NCBI GenBank assembly: GCA_963966185.1
Contig: CAWZYM010000450.1
Span: 61,709 to 125,708, forward strand
Length of the DNA: 64,000 nt
Origin: Rhabditoides inermis
Taxonomy: Eukaryota > Nematoda > Chromadorea > Rhabditida > Rhabditidae
Direction of reading: 5' to 3'
Below are positions 12,398 through 23,900 of this stretch, one piece after another. Each line of letters opens with the position of its first letter. Position 1 is the stretch's first letter. The notes under the pieces were generated by a model, which saw only the letters and a list, made by a program, of their open reading frames with translations, did no database searches and was not told where the DNA came from. The translations under genes and the position numbers were made by a program.

Positions 12398-13236
12398 GAA
12401 ACAGTACCGGAGCGAACGTAGCAAACACGGAGAGCGAGACGACGCCATGCTTTGACTTCATCTGATATAGACGGTCCTGCAAACGAGTGGAAACCCCTCT
12501 GTCACTTGTCACTCACTGTCACTGTCACTTGTCACTCACTTTGGGATCGGCCCTGAACACCTTTTCGTAGACAGCATACGTCACAAGAGATCTGAAAAAA
12601 AAGTACAAGGAAGAAAAGATTAGACAACCTGGTAGACGATCCGCACAGCACAAGAACGTCTGCGACAGTGGAACAGGCCGGAAGCTCGATGAGGTGCTAA
12701 GTAATCGGCAACCATTATTTCCAATCTGAGATGGATGAGAGATGAGAAAGTGAGATAAAAGTGAGAAGGCAGAGAAATAGAAAACGAGAGAGAGAGAGAG
12801 AGGGAATTACAAGCGCAATCCAAAATTCACCTTCTTGACCGAGTTGTTGAACTGGATTCCCAGTCGAACCAGCAGCGCTTGCTCTGCCCGAGCAGTTCTC
12901 GTGGGCCTAGGGATATAGAAAAACTTCGATGCAATCGTAACGGAACACACCTTTCACGATCACATGACCCGCCAATGGCGTTCTCCAGCTTGAACGTCTC
13001 CTCCTCCATCTGGAACTCTGCCGTCGCCTCTGCATCGTCATGAACCCATATTGTCTGAAATGCGAACTTATTGTCTGAAACGGAGTCCTAAGACTGTGTC
13101 TTGTGTCTCACCGGGAGCTGAGCTTCTTCTGCAGCATCGTCCTCCTGAAACAAATCATGAATACAACAAGGAAGGACGTGCTACACACCTCGTTGTCCGC
13201 CACGGTAGCCATCTGGCCACCGACTTCTCCGCGCAT
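9709..13236 (-). CDS. RA-like / SH2 / tyrosine pseudokinase protein
   Basis: Intracellular signalling adaptor built like a cytoplasmic tyrosine kinase. Start chosen at ATG 13236 (in-frame TAG just upstream; a second Met at 13212). Exons in transcript order: 13236-13189, 13144-13112, 13054-12951, 12906-12831, 12696-12629, 12591-12540, 12476-12408, 12303-12224, 12066-11954, 11888-11718, 11619-11539, 11404-11321, 11270-11175, 11131-11000, 10939-10872, 10006-9709. An acidic N-terminus is followed by a Ras-association/ubiquitin-like segment (ALLVRLGIQFNN, STVADVLVLCG, YAVYEKVFRADPK). An SH2 domain has the phosphotyrosine-binding Arg in GVFYFRPF and the helix FPSIEAFIDFYKTHPLP. The kinase fold has VAIK lysine, helix C and a GGSLKERL hinge, but HRD is HCN (HCNIGAHNVV), DFG is DFD, and no Gly-rich loop is visible; APE is intact (MAPELMKG). 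Residues for catalysis are therefore missing and the protein should be a pseudokinase. It ends after one kinase lobe pair at TSSPSV-stop, with no second kinase domain as in JAKs. About 600 residues. Not a clear orthologue of any named kinase I know. Confidence 0.8.
10046..10800. repeat. Heptamer array (AAGAGAG)n
   Basis: About 750 bp of AAGAGAG repeats with occasional 4-6 nt register slips. It fills the intron between the DFD exon and the APE exon of the pseudokinase gene, so the pre-mRNA carries (CTCTCTT)n. A homopurine/homopyrimidine mirror tract of this length can form triplex DNA. Confidence 0.97.
11449..11525. repeat. GA-rich microsatellite in an intron
   Basis: (GA)n with AAAGAGAG interruptions, between kinase-domain exons. 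Similar GA runs lie in other introns of this gene (about 12345-12391 and 12786-12802), giving pyrimidine runs in the transcript. Confidence 0.9.
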
Positions 13237-13952
13237 CGCCTACTTCGCTCGCTTGCACTGCGTGAGCAAAAATAAAAGAACAATTTGTCGCACTCACCTT
13301 GTCCCAGTCCCTTGTGGTGATGGTGACGGATGGGCGGTCGGTCTGTCGGGTGGTCCGTACGGAAAACGGCCGATCTGTAGGGAGAACAGAGAACAAATGA
13401 AAACACGAAAATGCTTTGAATAATGATGTGATTTGAAGGGCGCAAGCTTCAATCTATCAATGAAGATGCGCGTGAAACAGAACACATCGATTGAACAATT
13501 ACAAAACAATACGAATAGGCAACAAACCAAACAAATTCAAAATTCAAATTCAACATTTATCCGGTATCGCATTATGTGATCATAACTCAAACATCAATTA
13601 TTCACAGAGTAGCGCCGGGAAGCATAGGTATTCCATCTTGTCGCGTCGGTGTCCGCGGCCACGTTCTTCCATTCCTCCTCGAGGGTCCTTCTATTGGATG
13701 AACAGGAAGAAGACAGTGGTGATGAGCAACGGGCCGAAAAAGAGCATCCGACTAGACGGAGGAGAAGTGGAGTACGTGGACAAATTTGTCTACCTGGGCC
13801 GTTCTCTCAGCTTCATGACCGACGATCGAGTGGAAGTGACGAGGAAAGTACAGGCTGGCTGGGGCGCTTTCTTCCGCCATGGCCAGTTCTTGATGCTGAA
13901 GAGCGCACCGATGCGACTGCGAAGGAAAGTGTTTCGGATGGCAGTTCTACCC

Positions 13953-14259
13953 CACGGCCCGGCGCGCGTTCACTGATTTGCGTGAATTTAAACGCACGCG
14001 ACGCACACGCAACGCGTCTCCTATGTTACAGAAAATCAAGTTCATCGTCATAGTCGATTTCTGCGAGACCGCTGTCATGATCATTTAGCCTAGTGGCTAG
14101 CGAGCTCGGCCAGTGATCTGTTCACCGCGGGTTCGATTCCTTTCGCTAGCACAAGTTTTGCTAAATTGCTTGAGCCAACCGCGCCGCGGAGCTGATGCGT
14201 GGCGTGCGTCTGAGTTCACCGGCCAGTGAACAAATGAGTGACACTACGGCCGGGCCGTG
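13953..14259. mobile_element. Non-autonomous DNA transposon (MITE 1), 5-bp TSD
   Basis: Ends are exact inverted repeats, CACGGCCCGGC at 13953-13963 and GCCGGGCCGTG at 14249-14259, with weaker symmetry continuing inside (TCACTGATTTG against TCACTCATTTG). The 5-bp duplication TACCC flanks it at 13948-13952 and 14260-14264. Removing the element and one TACCC rejoins the LINE reading frame at ...AVLP/ALTYAAETW..., which proves the insertion boundaries. The interior has no transposase but carries a tRNA-like sequence. Confidence 0.93.
14079..14155 (+). other. tRNA-like sequence inside MITE 1
   Basis: TAGCCTAGTGG at 14086 fits a Pol III A box and GGTTCGATTCC at 14130-14140 fits a B box, at tRNA-like spacing. 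The acceptor and T stems do not pair, so this is a tRNA-derived remnant rather than a tRNA gene. Confidence 0.6.
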
Positions 14260-14908
14260 TACCCGCGCTCACCTACGCTGCCGAGACTTGGAGTCTTCGA
14301 AGAGAAGATTTACAGAAGCTGAGGACTGTTCAAAGGAGAATGGAAAGAAAGATGCTCGGACTGACTTTACTGGACAAAGTTCCGTGCAAGGAGATACGAC
14401 GGCAGACGGGATTACGAGACGTGCTGTGCGAAGCAAGGACAAAGAAGTGGAGGTTCGCCCGCCGCCTAATGACTTGCGACGACGACCGCTGGACGAGACG
14501 AGTGATCGATTGGAAGCCGCCAAATATGGGCAAACCTGGTCGCCCTCACCTACAATGGAGTGATGAATTCAAGAAGACGATCCCATCCAAACAAATTGAA
14601 AAAAAAGACAGAATGGTGAAAACAGCTGTGGCCGCATGCTAATTTGCTCCAATGACGAATTGATTTCGAATAGTGTCGTTCCTTTGCGAAATATGAGCTT
14701 TTTAAAAAAAATATATATCATTTCTTTCCATCACTTTTTGCCGTTTCTCGATGTTACACAAATGTTGCATTTCACGTAACTAGTTAATTGATTGCAGGAA
14801 TGAATCATCTGTTCGGCTAGCTGCTCAAATTAAAGTCGTATTCCACATAAGAACAATAGCCACGTTTCGCCCTACCTGCGCGGTGTCGTTGTCGCTGCCG
14901 CTCTCACA

Positions 14909-17900
14909 ATGTTTTATCCGGTAAGAGGGCTTTCTTATACATACGTTGTACGTTATGAATAGACTTCAAACGTAACGGAGAAACGTAGGTGGGGAAGGAG
15001 ACGCCGCTGCGTCTGAGCGCCGACGTGGAGGAGGCGGTGGTGTCTGTGCGCGGCAACCGGGAGCGCACGCTCATCGCCGCCGCCACGCCCACCTCGCTCT
15101 TCGTCTACCTCGCCAACGTGAGTGTGGCGATGGTTTCGTTCGTGGTCCTTATCGTGTTCTTTTGCAACTGATCTGTACTCGTTTCCCTACGAGTTGTGGC
15201 AGTGCACTCAGCGTATGTCATTATGAGTTGTTCTTCTATAGCCGCACCTGCTGCTTTGTGTGTTCCGCCGCTCGCCGTCCGAGGTGTTGGAGAAGGGCGC
15301 GTTCGTCGACCTCTACTGGCGCTACGACACCACCACACTCGCCGTTACTGTGAGTGTTTCATTGTAATGATTGTTATCATACTTCATTAGTAGTATCGAT
15401 GTGAAACTTATTTGTAGTATAATATCAACGTTGCGCTTTTTCTTGTAGTATTTGATTTTGATCGCATGCTGTCACCGTCTCGATTGGCTGACGTCGTCGC
15501 CGCGCTGTTTGCATGATATTTCTCGTTGCAGACGCAGCGCAACCACGTGTTCCTGTTCTCGGTGGAGGGCGGCGGCGAGGCGTGCTGGCAACTCGTCGAC
15601 TCCAGCGAGTACGCCTACCAGCGGTCAGTCCACTCGTTGACGTGATCGTAGTAGTGCTTTCAATATTCGCCGTATCATTCGGCAATGTTTTTGAAATCTT
15701 GGCTTCTCAAGCCGACAACACTTGTTCGAACAGTCCAATCACTCGGCGATTGCAATTCCTTCTGTTCTTATTAGTTCAAAATCAGCGCTCTGGGGTTTCT
15801 TTATGAACGTGCTTGACTGTTTACATGAAATAGAAATATGTTTCTCGGTATGTTCTTGCTGGAATTGCTAGTGATCATTGGATCTATTTTTGACGTTCCA
15901 ATTGCACTGTGTTATTGTAACGTTTCTTTCGCGGTTTGAGTATATTCATGCGCGAAACATATTGCGAGTCGGACGTTTCTTGATGTTCGATTTTTCTACT
16001 TTAATTCACACTATTCTCCTAGCAGGCTGTTGAACGAGTCGTTTGACTGTGCAGTGGCAGAAGCAGAACATGGTGTCACCATACAATATGTACACAATAC
16101 AAACAGTGTCACAATCCTTATCACAATATACACAACGCAATACTGTTTTCAGTTCGTCGAACGAGTCGTTCATCCGCGACCAGCGCCCGTCGTGCGGCCT
16201 CTCGCTCGCCGTCGTCGTGTCGGTAGCCGCCCAGCCCGCGTGGTGGGTGCCCATGATTACTGCTCACTTCAAATCAAAATCAAAAGGTTTATACAGAATC
16301 TCGTGAATGTCTCGCTATGGAGCTGTGTTTTAACCTGCATATGACCATCGAATCAAATCTTTACGTACTTGTTGCTTATTGGTTATAATATTGTCGATGA
16401 TTACTGGTTACTGGCTACTCTGTTACTAGCAGCTTGCTGCCCAGCCCGCGTGATCCGTGTGGTATTTGTTATGTCTGTTTGCATGTTGATGTTGGCAGGT
16501 AACATCATTCTGGAATAGTATAAGAATCAAGGAAGTTACGAACTGTATTGCTATTATTACAAACTATTACTGCTACTGATAACACCTATTCACTTGTACT
16601 GGATTTGATATGAACAATTTTGGGAATCTCAAAGTGGTGCTTCTCTCTTACCTCCGCTTATACATACAATAGTACGATATTACTCTATTACTTATTTTAT
16701 TTACAATATTACTCTATGCTTGCCGCTTGCAGCGTGGTACCGCTGCGCGACGAAATGCTGGTGTGTCTGCGGAACGGGTTCGCGCATCGCATCTCCTGGA
16801 CAGGCCAGCTCGACGCCGACTACTCGTTCCAGATCAGCAAGGTCGGCGAGGAGGGTGTTATGTCTATGCCAACTGATGAGGGAGAAAGAGAACAGCAAGG
16901 TCGGCGAGGGGGCATGGAATGTACCTGGCAACTGTGGCTGAGTGAGAGAGAGAGAGAGAGAGAGAAAGACAGCAGCAAGGTACCCAGGGAGAGTGTTATG
17001 CAATGACGCTATGTCGCTGAGTGTGAGAGAGAGAAAGAGAGCTGTAAGGTACGAAGTGAGGGTGTTATGCTTGTTGCTATAATGATTCTGGTTCCGGAAT
17101 GAGATGGGTTACTTTCAAACTACTTCCGCAAGAAACGGTGTGTTTTGAAGAGCAAAGAGAAGAGAGTGCTCCTTGCGTATAGTGAGAACATGAGCAGGAA
17201 CGGTATTGAAGGGTGGTAGGCATTTCCCCCCACTTTTCCATGTGTCCCGTGAAAAGTTGGAAAAGTAAATGCGCGTTTTGTAAAAGTTTGAAAGAAAAAA
17301 TGGCTTTCTGCTCCTTCCTGCGATCGGAAGAAAGAGAGAGGAGGAGATGAACGATGAGATTTGATTCTTCTAATGTGTATCCTTTTTTCAGGTGCCCTTC
17401 GCACACGACCAACTGCAGAGCAAGCGTGAGTGTCTGTTGTATTGTGTGTCTTTTTACAATATTCGAAATATGAAGGTATTATAGTTGGATAATTGTGAGC
17501 AGTACTTTCTTGCAGAAGAGTTCCTCTCGTCTGGCTGCATCGCGGACGCGGCCTATGCGCCCCTCATCGGCGGCTTCTGCTGCGTGCTGAGCGACGGCCG
17601 CGCCGCCCTCCTCACCAGCACAGACCCGCGCTTCCATCCCAATGTGAGTGTCTGTGATGGGGATGGGAGATGAGGATATCGAGGATTACTATTGGTGCGC
17701 TTTCGCTCTGCGTATGTTTTGTGGTTTATAAAAGAATCGACCCGCGCTTCCACCCCAATGTGAGTTTGTGATGGGGATGGGGAATTGGGATAACGACAAA
17801 GAAGCTTTATTGGTCCGCTGTCGCTCGAAGTTGTGTTTGTGTTTGGGGTGCTGCGTATGTTTTGTGGTTTGTGGTTTTCAAAGTAATTGGTTTTAGAGTT

Positions 17901-20900
17901 TTAGTCATCGACTCATAAACTTTTTGAAGTCACTCCATATTTGCATTGGCGTATTGTCTACGAAGCTCTAATTGTATAGGAGGTGATGCGTATTTTGTGT
18001 CAGCTGAGTTCTGTGCAGTAACCAATAATGGACTTTTTTTATCATCCTTGACCTATGCCTTGTGAGCTCGGAGCAATACAACTAACTAAAACTCAGTAAT
18101 AGTCAATACTGTCAACTTCTAGTTTTCAGATATAACAATTCCGGATAAACGATTGAGTGATTGATTGATTGAGTGATCGATTGATTGATTGATTGATCTG
18201 ATTAGTGTTGAATTCAGTCTCTGCTCGGCGTGTGGGCGCAGCAGATGCGGGACGCGGTGTGCACCGACGTCAACCACAAGTTCAGGATGATGATGTTCGC
18301 GTGCGGAAAGTGAGTCCATGTTCAGTCTTCTTCATTCTGTTTCGCGACATGTTGATTTCGTTATGTTTAATTATGGAATTTCGCGGTATTTCTAATGTAT
18401 TTTGTTTTGTGCGGATAGTGAAATGAGTGGGGAATTGTTATTAGAAATGAGGGTATTGGTATAGAGGTGCGAGATGCTAATTGATTCGAATAATCGAAAC
18501 CATCCGTCATTCCGATAAACATGATTCTGATTTTGTGTAGATCGATGAAATGTTGACCGCGGCCAGGGAGTCAGAAAGATATGTGCACTTTTCGTAGAAA
18601 CTTAATTTTTTCTGTGAACATTATGTTTCACGAGTGGGTTATATCGATTGCGTTGTGTAGACAATTCAATATGTATTTCAATAGAAGACATTTGATTATC
18701 GATCACAAATCACCATCTTCTCCGGTCGCTGTTCCTTCACATCCTTTCTAGGATTATACATGACCGTTTCTCTTTAGTGGCGACGTGTGTGGCTATCACG
18801 TGGACGACTCGAACGGGGCGGTGGCGCAGACATTCCGGGTGCCGCTCACTGTCAGGGATGGACCTGGTAGGGGGGGGGAGGGGAGGGAGGGAGAGAGAGA
18901 GAACGGCAGTCAGCTTGGCATTGGGCTAGTGGTTTGTGGGACGGTTAAACCATATCAGGGATGGGAGAGTGAGAGAGATGGAGTAGTAAATGGACATAGC
19001 AAGCCTGGGTTAGACCATAATGGAATGGTTGTTAGTGAATGTCGATTTTTGTTAGGCATGGTCGCGTTTTTTGCATGCATAAAACGTTTACAAATACTAA
19101 CACAAACCTGCGCATAACGGGCTGTGGAGACTAACAGATGAAATATAACAATACAAATGAATATATATATATATATATATTTGATTTGATTTGATGGTCG
19201 CGTTGTCGGATAGGGATATAGGTGAGAGTGGGTTGATGGGTTCTGCTGGTTCTGATGTGGTTTGGCCTGAATAGATAATAGGCGTGGTTACCAGGGCGTA
19301 TTACCATATATTTATGTCATTAGTATGTAGCTGGTGTGCGAAACGTAAATGTTGTAGGTTCGAAATGTTATAACTTTTGTAAGATTCGTGCTACATGTCT
19401 TCCGTGACAATTGTATGTCATGCAGAGTTGCTGAACCGTCTCGGGCCGGCGTGTCGTCTGCAGGTGCTGCCCACGGGCGCGGCGTTTGCCTGCGTGTGGA
19501 AGGGACAGGGAGCTGGAGGAGGAGGAGGAGGAGGGGAGACGAATGGACTGGAGAGGGAGGAGGTGTGTGTTTTCTAACAAAGACCCAATTCAGTTTTCTG
19601 CATGTAGAGGATGTGTATGGATTCTTAAAAAGGTAGTCGTATTACTTTGATAGTCATTTGCCAATCATTAGCTTTTTGTGAAGCCTATATTATCCTTTTT
19701 CCTATTTTCCCGTACCTCATCATTTCGAGCATTGCGTATATATGGTATATGCGTATGCCACTCGTCATCGTCAATTCGTTTCCATCTTTTTTGTCTGTAT
19801 CTCACCGTCTCCCCTCTTGCAGTCCTCCCTATCGCTTTCGTATCGCTCGCAGAACACTTTCGCAGGCTTCGAAACACTTGGGAATTGCTTCCTAGGAACT
19901 GCCCGCACTCCTACCCCGTTGTTCTTTCAGCCCTCTCCTCCCTCGTCCCGCCCCCTCCCTCCCGCCCTGGCCGTCTTCAGCCCGTTCGGCGCGTGCACAT
20001 GGTGCTCCCTCGAGGGAGTCGACGAGTGAGTGTGGGTTATCACAAGTGACGTCATGTGGGCTTTCAAATCAAAGGTTTACCTAGAATTGCGTACATTATG
20101 AGCTTTGTATCGCACAGTCGGCACATTCCTCTGCAGTAGTCGTTCATGTAAAAAGTGAGTCTGGTACTGAACTTATGGAATGTCGAGGAGAAACTAGAAA
20201 AAAAAATTGGTGTTGGTCACACAATGTTCGACGTGATGTTGATGTGCATTCACATGCGCGCTATTAGGGGAAGTGTGATGCGTATTTTCGGCGAGTGTGT
20301 ATTAAATTTGGATCGGTGGTTGAAGCAATTGCTCTATTGACAAGTGCCCGTGTAATGCGTTAAAATGTAACAATGGCACGTATTATTAGTGATGTTGCAT
20401 ACATTTCTTACACTGTAAGGGAAAGTACTTACACGCTTTTCGTTCTGCCCATTTCAAACATGTATAATTCGTTCTACTCTATTGATCCAATCCAGGTCCG
20501 GCCTTCTCGTGGTACTCGTGTGTGTGTGGAGTGACACAATGATTTATCCATTTAAAACTGTTCACATTCGTTTTCTAGCCCATAACTTGTCTCCAGATTC
20601 CTCGGTAATGAGTTTGTCTAGGTCGCTCGGTCAATCAATCACTCGTTGTATAGTCAGGATATAGCGATTCTGGATAAATGATTGATTATTTGATTGAGGT
20701 CTCTGGGTCCGTCGACCTCGTTCTACTCGTGTGTGGAGTGGGGCGCGGAGGGCTTGGAGTTGTGGATGGGCGGCAGCGGGGGACTGTCCTGCCTGCCCAT
20801 TGCAAGGAGCGCCAGTGTCAATAATCCTGTCATGGTGGGTTTTAGGATTTCGGGAATGTTTGATAGATTGTTTTGTGAAGCGTATATTGTTTGCGGAATG

Positions 20901-23900
20901 CAATGACCCTCTTTCTAACTGCTAGCGTGGATGGTAGATGCTTGTCACCCCCTGCTTGCGGTTTCTGTGGAAGTGACTGGACAGAGAGACTGTGTGGTTT
21001 GCAGGAGCACTCTTCTCGGCAGGTGCTGGTGTGCGGCAGTCGGGTGTACGTGGCGCCACCGAGGAGTCGGGAGGTGAGCAGGGAGGAGAGAGGGGAGGGA
21101 GAGAGAGAAAGTGGGAGAGAGGACGAGGCGACGAGGAGAATCAAAGAGGCAGTCATTAATTCGGCAGTCATATTTTTGCCATTTTTTGGTACGTAAATAA
21201 GCACAGCAAAAGGCATTGAATTGTTGCTTCATTATAGGGTTTGGAGTTTGTCGATACTTGATTGTCGTAGTAAGTGGTCGGATGTGAACATACATAGCAC
21301 ACCGAGCGGAGCTGCTCACAACAGCGCGAGGGGGCGGGGCTTAGCCCGCTCTGCGCACTCCTCGATTTGTGCACTCTCTCGTATCTCCGCTAAACGGCGT
21401 AACTTTTGGTTTTGGTCGTAATTGACGTATTACATGTATTGTGAAAACAAAAATGTTCATTTTGAATAAACATATGATTTTTGAAAATGTATGCGGCATA
21501 TAATTGTTTACGTTTATAAAATATATTTTATATAAGTGTTTTATATACATAGATGGATGACGAAAATGATTCCAACACTCTTGGGGACAGTCCCCCGACA
21601 AAGAAGGTTCGGAAGGCAAGAGGGTCGTCGTTTATGTCTGGATCGTGAGTGTTGTTATCGCCTTCCTGCAATAATAATTTGCTGTAATAGAAAGAAGAAG
21701 ACGAAGTCTTACAAGACTCGAAGGACTGAAGAAATGAGGGCAAGGATGAACAAGAAGCTAACACAAGATTCCGAGGAAAATCAGTCACCTCATAGCACAC
21801 AAGGTTTATTTATGATATTTAATGCGATATATAGCAAATGCTGAAAAAGAAAATCGTATATAACAATGTTTAGGAGATGTTCAAGAAGAAGCAGGTACTC
21901 TGAACCTCGACTTGTCCCTGATCAATATGGATGAAGGGCAGATGGTGACAGGCGAGGACATGTACATGGGAAACGAAATGATGGACATGGGAGACGAAAT
22001 GATGGACATGAGAGACGAGATGGTGGACATGGGAGAGGCTGAGCTGGCGAGCGAGGAGAGAGGGAGGGACAGCCAACCGGAGTCTGGCTCCCACGAGAAG
22101 AGCACGTCCACCACCACCTCGAGCTCCACCACTGCAGTCGCCTTGCGCCCGGATCCATTGTTCGATTCTGAATACACAGTTGAGAGAGAGACTGTGGAAG
22201 GAGATTATGCAAGTGAGTCTGACGAAGAAGAAGACAGAGATGGAGAAGCACACTCACTGTCGGGAGATGATCACTTACCCGCGAGTGACGGCGAAGATGA
22301 GCCAGCAGTAGATTCACGACCAGCAGTACTCCATGTCGTACCCAATGTACGCGTCGTCGCCGGAGGCGTCACATCCACTGCAGCCGGTCCATCTCCTGCA
22401 ACTATCGACGGTTAGTTTTTGCTATCTAAGAAATAAACAATAAACACAACTTCTTAAAGGCGCGGATCGGATTTCTTCGGAAATGTTCAAGCGTATTTTG
22501 GTGAAGAGCAACGATAGTACTGTTCACTACATACGCGGAGCGAGAGGGGATATGCACCCTCACATTCGACTGAGCAACAAACGATCCCAGCGACACTACA
22601 CTATGGCGGACAAGCAGACAGCTCGGTACATTAATGATAAGAATAATCAAGTGTATGAGAAATACCTTGCAGGAGATGGTCTGAAGAAGCGTGGGATGCA
22701 GCACGGGCGGTGCTTGGTGTGGGAGATGACCCGGTAGAACAGGAGGTGGCTGTCAAGATGTTCGTCTACCGACTTCTCGAACGAAACGACAACTGCAAGG
22801 AACAAATTAGAGAGGAACTCGGCATCCCCAAGAGATTGACCAAAGGTTAATTGATTAAATGATTATCAAGCATTGCAATTGGGATAAGTGAACAATATCA
22901 ATATAATCTAAACAAATTAATTACATACTTCTCCAGAGAGCCAAGTGCGGATGATGGTGGAGGAAAAATTCAGCGACCGCGCAGCCGATCGATTCCGGAA
23001 GAACCTGGAAAAGAATCTACAAGTTCCTCGCCTTTCTCTGTTCTGGAGCAAAGAAAACTATCTCGCCAAGAAACGTGAATTGAGTTTGGGCAACACGTGG
23101 ATCACGGAAAGAATACAAGTGACAAAGAGTGAGTTGTAAGATAAAAGTTGACCTTACCTGATGCTGTGTATCTTGCAGAGAACGGAGAGACGAAGCAGTT
23201 ATACTGCACCCAGGTGACATCGGTGCTGGGCGTGCTGCACGCGCTCGTCAACCGGCTGCCGCTCCGTCTCGATCCAGCGAATCCACGCATTGTGTGTCGT
23301 GTCGGCGTCGACTCGGGAGGAGGAGTCTGCAAGTTGGCTGTATCGATCGCGAATGTGGAGAGGAACACCAACAGCGCATTCAATTGGTTCATACTCGGTG
23401 CTTACACTGGAGGAGACGACTATGCTAGTCTGCGCGCGTGTTTCCCCAAGCTGTTCGCTGCGCTGAACACTGTGGAAGTTTTGTCCGTGGGTGGGAGAGT
23501 GATTCCGGTGCAACTGGTGCTGATCGGAGACAACAAATCCATTTCTGCGGTGCAGGGACACGCTGGCCAAGCCTGCTCCTTCCCATGTTTCATGTGCAAG
23601 AAACCTCTCAACAGCTTCCAGAACTACGGGCGGCTAGTCACACACGTTATCGACAAGCAGACCAAGACCATTGTGCCTAAGGTGAAGAAGCAATCGAGCC
23701 ACACCCACCGGCAGTTGGACGAGGTGAAGCAGCAGGGTCAAGAAGCGGAACGGATGGTCGACGCGAACCAGAAGGTCAATCTGAAGAAGACTGGTGGTAT
23801 GTGTGGAGTGCCTATGCTCGACATACCTGTCAAGTACTGGATCATCCCCCTTCTTCACGACACGATGGGTCCTGCTGTTGGACTGCACGCGAACCTCCTT

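Larger units (their letters stand above)
13690..14580 (+). pseudogene. RTE-type LINE reverse transcriptase, 3' fragment, split by a MITE
   Basis: C-terminal part of a non-LTR retrotransposon polyprotein. Before the interruption: IRLDGGEVEYVDKFVYLGR and QAGWGAFFRHGQF. After it: ALTYAAETWSLRREDLQKL, RTVQRRMERKMLG, a KWRFARRLM segment, DDDRWTRRVIDWKP and GRPHLQWSDEFKK. These are the typical motifs following the reverse-transcriptase core in RTE-like elements (AETW, R-A-MER-MLG, GRP-RWSDD). The 5' part with endonuclease and catalytic FADD is absent, so it is a 5'-truncated dead copy. The two halves are in register once the 307-bp insertion and one target copy are removed. It lies between the pseudokinase and RIC1 genes. 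Confidence 0.85.

Noticed and set aside
9709..13236. JAK orthologue
   Set aside because: SH2 followed by a pseudokinase is JAK-like, but no second kinase domain follows and the N-terminal segment looks like a short RA/ubiquitin-like fold, not a full FERM domain.
22630..22740. Frameshift in the transposase gene
   Set aside because: A 47-nt AT-rich GT-AG intron at about 22630-22676 joins QTAR to RWSEEAWDAARAVLG in frame, so no break is needed.
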